Below, piece after piece: positions 17,946 to 26,785 of a stretch of 64,000 bases of DNA (the first letter of the stretch is position 1; every line of letters starts with the position of its first letter). The position numbers were made by a program, and so were the translations under genes. The notes below the pieces were generated by a model that was not told where the DNA came from, made no database searches, and saw nothing but the letters and a program-made list of their open reading frames with translations. Source of the stretch: Brettanomyces bruxellensis (lineage: Eukaryota > Ascomycota > Pichiomycetes > Pichiales > Pichiaceae); the NCBI RefSeq assembly GCF_011074885.1, contig NC_054689.1, forward strand, positions 2,046,001-2,110,000, given 5' to 3'.

Positions 17946-20603
17946 TTATTTTGAACTCCGTCTTAAAGACATCACGCGCCTCCCAACAGCATCCATTGCA
18001 TTTTTTAATGAAGTTGAACTATGTGGTGTTGATTCTTCTGGTGATCCAGGTGACGACAAGTCCATATCATTATCTAATTTAGTAATTATTGGAGGAGGCC
18101 TTTGAGGCGATTCGTTGTTTACTCCACTTGTCGCATTGGGAGACATAAGCCCCGATGTTAACAAGTAAGGAGTAGACATTCCATTTGTTGACGTTGCACG
18201 TTTGGAACTTTTTGCATCACTCGTAGGTGTTGTCACCGCTGAACCAGATGAAGTTCCACTATTTTGAAAACTATGTTGTACGGATCCCGAATCAGTACTC
18301 GCATTTTGCTGGGAGTTACTTCCATCACCACCAAACAAGCTTCCTTTTTCCCTTTCCTTCATCTTTTTCATTATTTCAATATTTGTGTTAGCATTCTTTC
18401 GAGCTTCTTGAAGTAGCTCTTGTGCCCTTTGAAGTGGAATTGTAGGTGTCATACAAGACGATATTACCGGAACAGTATCATCCATTTCAATGGTAGCCTT
18501 CATTAATGCTGCCATCCACTTGCGCATCTCATCTTTACTATCAACTGCAAAGTAATGAACCTTTTGTTGGGTGAATGTTAATCCCTTCCTGCTGCCTGGG
18601 GCCGGAGGAACAAGTTTAAAGCAATATCTGCCAAAACCAGCAGTTGCAGCAAAAGCAGCCGTAACTTTGTCCTCTGATTCTATGGCAGGTAAAACCTTAT
18701 GAGACGTGATATCAATCAGGCCCTTCTCTCTTTTATCCTTCATACTTGCAAAGTAAGCTAAGCGTGTCTTGTTTAAAACAAAAAAGCGCTGTTTCCAGGA
18801 TCCAATTGACAAATTTCCTCTTTTAAACATCCATCCAGAGCATTCAGCTTTCTTAGCAGCACTATCAGGTGTAATTTGGCGAATTCCCTCCTGAAAGGCG
18901 GACGTCTTCATTTTAGATGACCTGTACTGGGTGAGGGATCTGAGGGCAGCGGTGGCTGACATAATTCTTTTACCTGCTGGTTCACGGTCCTTTTGAAGAT
19001 CCCGTGAACTATGCTCTTTGGCGGAAACTGTACGTCTTTCATTCTGTATTCGATCATTTGCAAAAGTTTCTTGCTGTTTCGTGTTCTGCATTTCTGGATC
19101 GTTTTGTGGATCTTGTTGTAACGAATTTTCATGCGGCGCACTTTGTTCTTTCTTGGATGATGAAGGTGCAAATGAAAAGCTGGAAGAGCTCTCTATTTCA
19201 GAATCAGAAGTTCCATATGTATCCTTACTCATACCAGTATCCCTCTCGGTATTATCGTTGGCATCATCATAAATTGATGAAGTCTGACCAAATGATCCAG
19301 TTCTAACATGACCAGGTTGAACAAGATCAAGTGACGATGAACTCATTCCAACACCAGACAAATAGATATCCGATCCATTCCGTGGATCCAACCGACTCTT
19401 GTATTCTGATTGCTTCTTAGGTTGAAACCCTCCAACAGGTTGACTTTCTGATCGTGGTAATGGTGTTCTAGGTTGCGATATAAGTGATGACGCTCGACTG
19501 CCATCCATTCTCAAAGCAGGCGTACTAGCAAATCCGGACGACCGCTGAATTTCGGTAGGAGTTGATTCACTAAAACCTGACAGAAATTCTCTTGCGCGAG
19601 AATTTGATGGGGACGTATTCGTAAAAGATTGTTGAGTCTCCACCATACTTGCTGGTATGTTTTGTTCTGTATCAGGGTGATTAGGTGCAATACTTGACCT
19701 CCTTTTTTTAGCCTGAAGTCGAAGTTCTTCTATTTCCTTATACATCTCAAACCTCGTTCCAAACGATGTTATGTCAAGCTCTTTTAAATAAGCCAATTCC
19801 ATCTGTATAAGAATCTCTCCATTTATTTTATGTGTTGCAAATTGACCTGCTGACAGTGAATCAAATCCTAGGTCCAAGAACCACCTAGAGACATCTTCTG
19901 GTGACCAATTTTCAACTTCCTCTGGGTTCAAAGGTAAAGGCGAATTGGCATCTTGACTTGATAAATTCCCAAGATTTTCTTGTGAATCCGGATGAGCATC
20001 TCCATCAATATTCAGTTCAGCCAGTGCTTTATCAATATCATTCAAAGCCTTATGAACGGATGTGTAAACGCTGGCTACATCTCGCGATCCATTGGCTTTA
20101 GAGTTTAAGTGATTACCACTACCTCCCGAAAACTCTTTTTGAGACTCCAATTGTGTTCGCCTCTCTAAATCCCTAATCTTCCGAGTAAATTCGGACACGT
20201 GTGAATCTTTTGAGTTGTTTGAATTTTGTGAAATGGTGGTAAGTGATTGCTGCTGTTTTGACGGTATCTGATGTAGTAAGCTCTCCTCTGGAACACCAGT
20301 TAAATGTTCTGGCTGATTTTGCAGTGGAGAATTTCCTTGAGGCGTAAATCTCCTTGAACGTGAGCGAAGAAGTGACGGCCTGTTTACAGTGCCGTTTGTT
20401 GTTTTTTCTCTCGTAAACACTTTAGGATAGAGGCCAACCTTACCCGTCCGCAAATTTTTACCCATATACCAACCATCACCGTATTCACGATCATCGCTTA
20501 TAAGTTCAATTGCATCACCTTTGTTGATGGTAAGTTCATCGCCGAGACGGGCTTTAAAGTCCTTAATGACTGTATATAACTGGCTCACACTCTGTTCTTG
20601 CAT
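17946..20603 (-). CDS. BOI2: SH3-SAM-PH scaffold of polarised growth (Boi1/Boi2)
   Basis: Encodes 885 aa from the ATG at 20601-20603. Domains in order: SH3 (residues about 8-66, with ALYDY-like VIKDFKARLGDEL, GDGWYMGKN and GLYPKVF), SAM (about 226-290, ENWSPEDVSRWFLDLGF), a Ser/Pro-rich linker with a PxxP motif RTPLPRS, and PH (about 581-690, SGWMFKRGN, SWKQRFFVLNKTRLAYF). This order is diagnostic of Boi1/Boi2, which bind Bem1, Cdc42 and the exocyst at bud sites and promote vesicle fusion. Frame continues upstream of 20603 without any ATG (only GTG at 20687), so the later start that opens directly onto the SH3 domain is preferred. Boi1 and Boi2 cannot be separated; the symbol names the family. 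Confidence 0.85.
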   Translation of the reverse strand: MQEQSVSQLYTVIKDFKARLGDELTINKGDAIELISDDREYGDGWYMGKNLRTGKVGLYPKVFTREKTTNGTVNRPSLLRSRSRRFTPQGNSPLQNQPEHLTGVPEESLLHQIPSKQQQSLTTISQNSNNSKDSHVSEFTRKIRDLERRTQLESQKEFSGGSGNHLNSKANGSRDVASVYTSVHKALNDIDKALAELNIDGDAHPDSQENLGNLSSQDANSPLPLNPEEVENWSPEDVSRWFLDLGFDSLSAGQFATHKINGEILIQMELAYLKELDITSFGTRFEMYKEIEELRLQAKKRRSSIAPNHPDTEQNIPASMVETQQSFTNTSPSNSRAREFLSGFSESTPTEIQRSSGFASTPALRMDGSRASSLISQPRTPLPRSESQPVGGFQPKKQSEYKSRLDPRNGSDIYLSGVGMSSSSLDLVQPGHVRTGSFGQTSSIYDDANDNTERDTGMSKDTYGTSDSEIESSSSFSFAPSSSKKEQSAPHENSLQQDPQNDPEMQNTKQQETFANDRIQNERRTVSAKEHSSRDLQKDREPAGKRIMSATAALRSLTQYRSSKMKTSAFQEGIRQITPDSAAKKAECSGWMFKRGNLSIGSWKQRFFVLNKTRLAYFASMKDKREKGLIDITSHKVLPAIESEDKVTAAFAATAGFGRYCFKLVPPAPGSRKGLTFTQQKVHYFAVDSKDEMRKWMAALMKATIEMDDTVPVISSCMTPTIPLQRAQELLQEARKNANTNIEIMKKMKEREKGSLFGGDGSNSQQNASTDSGSVQHSFQNSGTSSGSAVTTPTSDAKSSKRATSTNGMSTPYLLTSGLMSPNATSGVNNESPQRPPPIITKLDNDMDLSSPGSPEESTPHSSTSLKNAMDAVGRRVMSLRRSSK

Positions 20604-21226
20604 ATTCGTAAGGATGTATGCTTCTGTTTTAAATAAATCCTCGATAATTAAAGAAAATAGTCCCCTTCTTTTCAATACTAACTCCACGATCGTTAAATTG
20701 GCTTCAAAGAAAGATCTTCCAATGAATTTAAATAGTATTGAGTGTTCTGTGATGATGTTTTGAATGGTTGGTTTTTAATTATGAAGTCAACACACCCTTA
20801 TTTCTCGTGATTATGTTCTTTTTCCCCCCCCCCTTATTAATTTACACTAACTTTCCTGCGGATTTTTGTTATAATTTTGTCCGATGTGGTAAATGATGAT
20901 GATCTTAAATTAAAATGTACTTAAACTGTGTTAAAGTCTATTCTGCGCTGAAACAGTTAAATTCTCCAGCTACGAGGGGAGAGGGGAAAAAATTACGCCT
21001 AAAAAAGTTCCTAAATAATAGCGTCTCAGATTTGCGAATACGTCTCTCATTCAGGGGGTAAAAAATTGATATCTCATGCCTCTAAAAACACATAAACCTG
21101 TATCTTTACATCGCTATGTCAGCGAAATAAAGCTGCAATTAGCTTGTGCATTGATATGGGAACTACCAAAGAAGAAGAGGTGAACACGAAAGGTAAGCGC
21201 AGCAAAAAAATATCGGAAGACGCTTG
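20604..21226. other. BOI promoter and tRNA 3' flank
   Basis: This 623-bp gap holds a C9 run (about 20825-20833), two AGGGG (STRE-like) pentamers near 20978-20989, and the Pol III terminator of the tRNA at its right end. No protein gene seen. Confidence 0.5.
21204..21210 (-). terminator. Pol III terminator of tRNA-Arg
   Basis: Seven consecutive T residues on the minus strand, 16 nt past the tRNA 3' end; a run of this length stops yeast RNA polymerase III. Confidence 0.8.
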
Positions 21227-21300
21227 CACTCGCGGCGGGACTCGAACCCGCAATCTCTTGATTAGAAGTCAAACGCGCTAACCAATTACGCTACGCGAGC
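21227..21300 (-). tRNA. tRNA-Arg(UCU)
   Basis: A 74-nt cloverleaf reads on the minus strand. The acceptor stem is GCTCGCG/CGCGAGT with a discriminator G, and the D arm is GCGT/GCGC around AATTGGTTA. The anticodon stem TTTGA/TCAAG carries loop CTTCTAA, giving anticodon TCT. The T arm is GCGGG/CCCGC with loop TTCGAGT, which also supplies the internal B box GGTTCGAGTCC. There is no intron and no encoded CCA. The sequence closely resembles yeast tRNA-Arg(UCU), which reads AGA. A Ty3-type element begins 11 bp beyond its 5' end, the usual landing place for this transposon class. Confidence 0.97.
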
Positions 21301-21306
21301 ATCTCC

Positions 21307-21311
21307 GACAG
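21307..21311. repeat. Target-site duplication GACAG (copy 1)
   Basis: The 5-bp GACAG is repeated at 27330-27334 and 28000-28004, bracketing the full element and the solo LTR. Five bases is the duplication length made by Ty3-type integrases. This copy lies 7-11 bp upstream of the mature tRNA. Confidence 0.9.
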
Positions 21312-21852
21312 TGTAAATGGTCGGACTGAAGGTAACAAAATATTATTTTCAATAACCTGAAGTGTAAGGATTCTTTAGATGATTACCAAATCCGTCTAAA
21401 GATATATAATAGATTAATTAGATTCTTCTCTGATACTTCTCGTATCTTTCTTTCTTCAGATTTCTTTCCATCCTTCTCTCATTACCAGAGGGTAAGGACC
21501 TCTATTTATATTAAATGGAAATGACACATTTCCCGAAATTAATTATTATTTTACTAATATCAGTTCATGACAACGGAAGACACTTTCCCTCCTCGGGAAA
21601 CGTTCGTCAGTCATTTACAATGGCATGGACTGTCCCCGTCCATCCTTTAACCAGAAGTCAATTCTCTTGACTTAATTACTATTGTTAATTAGCTCATAGT
21701 TATTTTAAACATGAAATTAATTCATCTCTCGCGTGACTCTTATTTCGGACCAAGTCAGAATATTTCTCACTCTCCCTTTCCTTATTGGGAACAGTGACTT
21801 TCAATTATTTCTCTGGCTTTAAACCAATAGGTTCTTGGTTTGACCCCTTACA
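21312..21852 (-). repeat. 3' LTR of the Ty3/gypsy element
   Basis: 541 bp, TGTAAATGG...CCCCTTACA as read on the plus strand. It contains a TATAAATA box (minus strand, 21503-21510) expected to drive transcription in LTRs. It differs from the 5' LTR by lacking 3 bp (CCT) near 21645. Confidence 0.95.
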
Positions 21853-21924
21853 TTACCGCCGTTTTTTAGAAAAATCGTCCTCGATTTATAAAACTTTATT
21901 CACTATAGACATATATATCAATAA

Positions 21925-23010
21925 TCACTGCCTATCTGTGTAACCCTCAGGAGGGCTACCAACTTCATTCGTTGTAGGAGGATCGGTGAGATACTTCTGT
22001 GCATCTCGGATCATTTTCAAGTTCTCAAATAAATTGTTCTGATGGACTGCGTCCAATAAGTCAAAGTACGTCATAGGTATTGTGCTGGCATGTTCTGGAT
22101 CGCAATCCTGCCAATAGACGTCGTAGGTCTTCTTATCATAGTCAATACCTGCTATACCAATAATTTCAGAAAGTCTGTCTCGAACTTCGAGATCAGTGTG
22201 CGGAGGTTCTTTGGGGTAAATAGCATCTTGCTTTAAGTATGGTTTAAACCATCGTACATTCATAGTCCTATTTTGGTAAGGTTGGATCTGAATATCAATT
22301 TCAAAAGTGTTCGGCCCCTTGGGTCTCACTATCTTAAAAGGTCCATAATAGACTGGTAAAATTTTTTGGTACCGCCGCTTAATACCGAAAGCGTTGCGGT
22401 TGACTAAGACATAGTCACCAACCTTAAATGTATGATCACGTACATGTCGATTATACTGAGCTTCTTGCGAGTGTTGCGACTGGACGATGTTATCTTTAAC
22501 CTGTCGACCAATTAATTCAAGTCGTCTCACAAAGTCTTCTGCTCTAGGACTGTAACGGTTTGAGTCAATAATATCAGCGGAGATATGAGCTGGAGAATCA
22601 GGATTATATCCTTGAGCAACGTAAAATGGACTATAACCTGTCGAATTCTGAATAGCACTATTATAGGCAAACTCTGCCATGGGTAAAATCTTATCCCAAT
22701 CATTCAAAGCATTTCGTGCTAACTCTCTAATAAGAGTATCAAGTATCTGGTTAACTCTTTCAGTTTGACCATCAGTCTGTGGGTGATTAGTAGTAGACAT
22801 TAACGTATTCGTTCCCACTAATCTAGTAAATGTGTGCCAAAATCTATTGACAAATCTTATATCCTTATCAGAAACAAGCGTAGTTGGAAATCCATGTAAT
22901 CGGTAACTTTCTCTAACAAACAATTGCGCACAGCGTTCCGCATCAAGATTATCATCTGTCGGAATAAAATGTGCCATCTTCGAGAAACGATCAATGATCA
23001 CCATAATCAT
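21925..23010 (-). CDS. Retrotransposon integrase catalytic core and C-terminus (pol part 2, frame-separated)
   Basis: This frame opens just before MIMVIIDRFSKMAHF and runs 361 codons. It carries the second and third integrase DDE residues: Asp in LVSDKDIRF and Glu in QTDGQTERVNQILD. The first Asp (in SMDFVTGLP) lies in the preceding pol frame, so the catalytic triad is split by the frame break. Downstream come the GPFKIVRP block typical of gypsy integrases and a chromodomain-like stretch at the C-terminus (RLSEIIGIAGIDYD, YDVYWQDCDPE). Integrase inserts the cDNA; in Ty3 it is steered by TFIIIB to Pol III start sites. There is no plausible independent start, so this is the tail of pol rather than a gene. 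Confidence 0.85.
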   Translation of the reverse strand: MIMVIIDRFSKMAHFIPTDDNLDAERCAQLFVRESYRLHGFPTTLVSDKDIRFVNRFWHTFTRLVGTNTLMSTTNHPQTDGQTERVNQILDTLIRELARNALNDWDKILPMAEFAYNSAIQNSTGYSPFYVAQGYNPDSPAHISADIIDSNRYSPRAEDFVRRLELIGRQVKDNIVQSQHSQEAQYNRHVRDHTFKVGDYVLVNRNAFGIKRRYQKILPVYYGPFKIVRPKGPNTFEIDIQIQPYQNRTMNVRWFKPYLKQDAIYPKEPPHTDLEVRDRLSEIIGIAGIDYDKKTYDVYWQDCDPEHASTIPMTYFDLLDAVHQNNLFENLKMIRDAQKYLTDPPTTNEVGSPPEGYTDRQ

Positions 23011-25763
23011 ATTATGATTTCGTGGGTTCTAGGTAAACCGGTAACAAAATCCATACTAACATCTGTCCAACGTCCGTTTGGCACAGGTAGTGGATGAAAT
23101 AGCCCAAATGGCTTTTGAGTGGTTGTCTTATTGCGAGCGCAAACATTGCAAGCTCCACAGAATTTCTTAACCTGTCGTAACATATTAGGCCAATAGAACA
23201 TGTCAGATAGTGACAAATATGTCTTCCAATAACTAAAGTGTCCTGCAGACGGAGAATCATGACATTGTCTCATTAGTCGATCGCGGATAATCTTATCATT
23301 AGGTATTACTAACCTGTGTTCCCCATTTACGCTGGGTGAGAAGTAAAGTAGCTTATTCCTATACAGGAAATGTTTAATATAGTTCCGAATAAGTGGACTA
23401 GGTGTCTTATGGTCTTTCAAAGTGTTATAAACCTCTGCAAACTTCGTATCTGCTGAGTATCCTGCTATAATATTTTTCTTAAGAGCTGAGTTCCAACGGT
23501 TTAATACCAATGTAGCGAGTTGCTGATCAACTGCTGCTTTCTTTAGAACTGCTGATAAGTCAAAGTAAGCGATAGAAGCTAAGGTGACCTCACTGTCATC
23601 CATGGGCTTTAATAACGATAAGTTTGGATACCTGGATAATGAATCAGCCGCTGTATTTGTCTTACCTTTAATATATTCAATTTCAAAATCGAATCTTGTA
23701 AGAAAATCTAACCATTTCGCAACTCTCATCTGAGACATGGAATTTTGATATTTCACATATTTCAAGCTGCGATGGTCGGTCTGAATAATAAACTTTTTAT
23801 CCATCAAGTAATAACGCCATGTTTTTAATGCTTCAACTATAGCTAAAAATTCACGCTCGTAGATCGAATAACGCATCTGAGCTGGTAGTAATTTCTTTGA
23901 ACCATAAGCAATGACACCACGAACTTTTCCTTCGGGGTCTAGTTGTTCTAAGACATAGCCTAGCGCTGTCCCGCACGCGTCGGTGTGGATTCTAAAAGTG
24001 TAGTCTCGATCCCATATTGGATGAACTAATAAAGGCGCTGTAATTAAGGCTTGCTTAAGTTTTTCGAAGGCTTGTATCTGTTTATCATACCAAGTCTCGT
24101 TTCCTGCCACATAATTATGTAATGGAACGGCTATCTTCGAATAGTCTTTGATAAATCTGCGATAAAATCCGGTGAGACCTAAAAACGATTGAACATCTTT
24201 CTTGCTCTGCGGCATAGGCCAATTTTTAACGACTTCGATCTTCTCAGGATCAGTCTTAATTCCATCCGGAGAAATAATAAAACCTAGAAATTTTAATTGC
24301 GAGAAGAAAAACTCACATTTGCGCTTTTTCGCGATAAGGTGATTCTGTCTTAATAACTCTAAAACCTTTTTCACATGGCCAAAGTGTTCTTCAACACTCT
24401 GCGAATAAATCAATATATCGTCAATGTAGACCTTCACAAATTTCGAAATGTAAGGCTGTAACACATTATTCATCATTCTCTGAAACGTTGACGGTGCGTT
24501 CGTAAGTCCAAAAGGCATGACAATCCATTCGAAATGCCCGGAGTCCGTAGAAAATGCAGTCTTTTCAATGTCTTGTTCAGCTATCCTGACCTGATAGTAA
24601 CCTGACATAAGATCTAGTTTCGAATAAACATTCGCTGCTCCCAAGTCTGTAGTAAGACGCTCAATGTCGGGAATCGGAAACTTATCTTTAATAGTATTTT
24701 CATTCAAGGCTCTGTAATCAATACACAAACGTAATGAGCCATCTTTCTTCTTAACAAATAACACTGGACTATTAAATGGACTAACGCTTGGGCGAATAAA
24801 TCCCTGGCGCATAAGCTGAGAAACTTGCCGAGTCAACTCTTCTAACTCTGCATGAGATAATTTATATTGCCGACGATAAGCTATTTTATTCGGCTCTTGA
24901 AGAATAATTCTATGCACAAGACTTCTACTTGGCGGTAGATCTGTAGGTAATTCATCTGACACGACATCTGAAAACTCGTTCAAGATCTGTTCTCTATAGC
25001 TATCTAAGCCTTTAATCTCTTCTTCCGGAGAAATAGAAGTATTCTCTGTAGTAAGTGTCTGAATATATAGCATTCGAAAATCGCTATCTTTAGATCTGAT
25101 TTCCTTCTGGAATTGCAGATAATTTAATACTGGCACATCTGTGCTTTCTGATTCGGAAACATTAGGTACGCCTATCTTGTTCCAATCAATATATTGCTGG
25201 TACTTTCTAATAAAAGGTAGACCGAGAAACGTGTCTCGCGTCGGAATATCAATAACATAAAACGAAATAGAAACATTCAATTCAATACTTAGACTAAGAC
25301 ATAAATTTAACTTAATAGATCCTTCAGTCTTTAAAATATGTCCCACAGCACTAACCTCAAGAGGTAGGCCTGGATCTAACATATTCAGTAGATCAAAATC
25401 TTTAAGAACTTGTAACGAAATAAAATTGGCAGATGCTCCTGAGTCTAAAATAACCTCAGTAGTATATTTGCCGTTAACACAAACAGGAATTTTAGGCCTT
25501 GTGGCCGTCACAGGATCTGAAATATCCGTGAGCATCAAGGAATCATGTCCTTCTTTTAACCGCTCTGGTAAGAGTGTATCCATCTTCTGTTTTGTCGACT
25601 TTTCTGCCTCACTATCAATAACAAACACACTTTCCTTTCCCTTTACATCTAAATCAGGGGATAATTGTGGACCATTTGACTCTTGCGTCACCTCAACTAT
25701 ACGATCCGTTACAGCTGAGTTTAATGATTTAACCGTTCCGGCATTGGTGCTCCTGGCTGGTCC
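23007..25763 (-). CDS. Retrotransposon pol part 1: protease, reverse transcriptase, RNase H, integrase zinc domain
   Basis: The frame is open from after a TGA at 25764-25766, overlaps the gag stop by 43 nt in the -1 register, and ends at TGA 23007-23009. Aspartic protease: ILDSGASANFIS with LGLPFI downstream. Reverse transcriptase: RLCIDYRALN, SKLDLMSGYYQVRI, MPFGLTNAPSTFQ and the YIDD catalytic box. RNase H: HTDACGTALGYVL, a Glu in EREFLAIVEAL and DHRSLKY. Integrase: HHCC zinc finger (H-x3-H then CGACNVC) and the first DDE Asp in SMDFVTGLP. The first codon that could initiate independently is not an ATG (GTG at 25691), so expression as a Gag-Pol fusion is more likely. All catalytic residues seen are intact. 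Confidence 0.9.
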   Translation of the reverse strand, partial: GPARSTNAGTVKSLNSAVTDRIVEVTQESNGPQLSPDLDVKGKESVFVIDSEAEKSTKQKMDTLLPERLKEGHDSLMLTDISDPVTATRPKIPVCVNGKYTTEVILDSGASANFISLQVLKDFDLLNMLDPGLPLEVSAVGHILKTEGSIKLNLCLSLSIELNVSISFYVIDIPTRDTFLGLPFIRKYQQYIDWNKIGVPNVSESESTDVPVLNYLQFQKEIRSKDSDFRMLYIQTLTTENTSISPEEEIKGLDSYREQILNEFSDVVSDELPTDLPPSRSLVHRIILQEPNKIAYRRQYKLSHAELEELTRQVSQLMRQGFIRPSVSPFNSPVLFVKKKDGSLRLCIDYRALNENTIKDKFPIPDIERLTTDLGAANVYSKLDLMSGYYQVRIAEQDIEKTAFSTDSGHFEWIVMPFGLTNAPSTFQRMMNNVLQPYISKFVKVYIDDILIYSQSVEEHFGHVKKVLELLRQNHLIAKKRKCEFFFSQLKFLGFIISPDGIKTDPEKIEVVKNWPMPQSKKDVQSFLGLTGFYRRFIKDYSKIAVPLHNYVAGNETWYDKQIQAFEKLKQALITAPLLVHPIWDRDYTFRIHTDACGTALGYVLEQLDPEGKVRGVIAYGSKKLLPAQMRYSIYEREFLAIVEALKTWRYYLMDKKFIIQTDHRSLKYVKYQNSMSQMRVAKWLDFLTRFDFEIEYIKGKTNTAADSLSRYPNLSLLKPMDDSEVTLASIAYFDLSAVLKKAAVDQQLATLVLNRWNSALKKNIIAGYSADTKFAEVYNTLKDHKTPSPLIRNYIKHFLYRNKLLYFSPSVNGEHRLVIPNDKIIRDRLMRQCHDSPSAGHFSYWKTYLSLSDMFYWPNMLRQVKKFCGACNVCARNKTTTQKPFGLFHPLPVPNGRWTDVSMDFVTGLPRTHEIII

Positions 25764-26372
25764 TCATAATTTGGTTGGCCGTTATTCATATTAGCGTCCA
25801 TGGAATTCAAATCCTGACGGTTACCCCAAGTATTAAAGTTGCGCTGGTTATTATAGTTTGAGCCATTGCGCTGATTGTTGTAACCGGAACCGTTGCGTTG
25901 GTTATAGCCACGGTTGTTGTTCCCATTAGCTTGAAAGTTCTGCTGAGGGTTGCCAGATGGGTTACCCTGGTATTGATTTGGGTTTCCCTTAGAGTGCCGA
26001 TTGTTTTTGTAAGGGAACTTAGAGTTTCGGTTGCCCTTATGGAAACCATTGTTGTTTCCATTTCTCACATTCTTCCCGTTGCCCTGGTTTCTGCCTGAAT
26101 TGTGATTACTTCTTCCATACGTCTGTTGGGACTGAGCATGAAGGCTAGCTTCGCAGTCTGTTGCCATAGCAATTACCGTGCTCAAGTCTTCGTTCGCAGG
26201 GTCCATGCGGTTAGCCACGTCAAATCGAATTTCCTCCCGAAGTCCTTGAAGGAATTTCCAAACCACATGTAAAGGTGATGACATAAGTCTTTCGTCCTTG
26301 TCAAGGCGAGCCTGGAATTCGTCTGCATATCTTGTGACAGACCAGTCTCCTTGGTACGCGTCAAAAAAGTGC
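25721..26372 (-). CDS. Retrotransposon gag, C-terminal part (second frame)
   Basis: This continues gag in the +1 frame after the T6 tract. It holds the remainder of the capsid-like region (DAYQGDWSVTRYADEFQ, LSTVIAMATDCEASL) and then a basic nucleocapsid-like tail extremely rich in Asn, Gly, Arg and Gln (about residues 95-190 of this segment). No CCHC zinc knuckle is present, unlike Ty3 Gag; RNA binding presumably relies on the basic Asn/Gly-rich tail. It ends at TAA 25721-25723, within the overlap with pol. Confidence 0.75.
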
Positions 26373-26741
26373 ATGCAGTGAAATGTTGCATTCTTCGCGT
26401 TTTCTGGGTGCAAACTTGTCCAGGAAGGCTTTCTTCAATTTCTCGTAATCTTCACTATCAGTTGGGTTGTTCTTCACATAAAGCCTATTCCACTTCGCAG
26501 CGCGTCCTCTAAAACTTCTAATCAAAAGAAACCTTTTCTTCTCTGGTGCTGCTTTCGTCAACTTGCCCCACTCCTCAATGTTAGAGACCAAAGTGTGCAC
26601 GTCCGCTTCAACATCCGGACCTTTTGCATCAAACGTCTGATTTGGAACAAGAGTGTTCTCCGACATGTTAGCTGGTGGAGGAGGTGGTGGGAGAGGTGCC
26701 TCAACTTCCTCAATTTCCTTGTCTTTTTCTTGGTTGCTCAT
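26361..26741 (-). CDS. Retrotransposon gag, N-terminal part
   Basis: Starts at the ATG 26739-26741, 44 nt after the 5' LTR, and runs 126 codons to a TGA at 26361-26363. It has an acidic, Pro-rich N-terminus (a run of eight prolines with one interruption) and then a gypsy-type capsid segment (KKRFLLIRSFRGRAAKW, LKKAFLDKF). The stop falls immediately after CTT TTT in a run of six T; the conserved capsid continues in the +1 frame beyond. The break is either a one-base expansion of a T5 tract, a sequencing error, or a programmed shift. Confidence 0.8.
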   Translation of the reverse strand: MSNQEKDKEIEEVEAPLPPPPPPANMSENTLVPNQTFDAKGPDVEADVHTLVSNIEEWGKLTKAAPEKKRFLLIRSFRGRAAKWNRLYVKNNPTDSEDYEKLKKAFLDKFAPRKREECNISLHALF

Positions 26742-26767
26742 GTTGCCTGTTGCTGGATTGTTGAATC

Positions 26768-26783
26768 TTTACCGATGCTACCA
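26768..26783 (-). other. Probable minus-strand primer-binding site
   Basis: Two bases inside the 5' LTR the minus strand reads TGGTAGCATCGG. The leading TGG pairs with the CCA end of a tRNA, and TGGTAGC equals the start of the initiator-Met primer site of Ty1/Ty3. The match to S. cerevisiae initiator tRNA stops after seven bases, so the primer tRNA is not certain. Confidence 0.6.
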
Positions 26784-26785
26784 AA

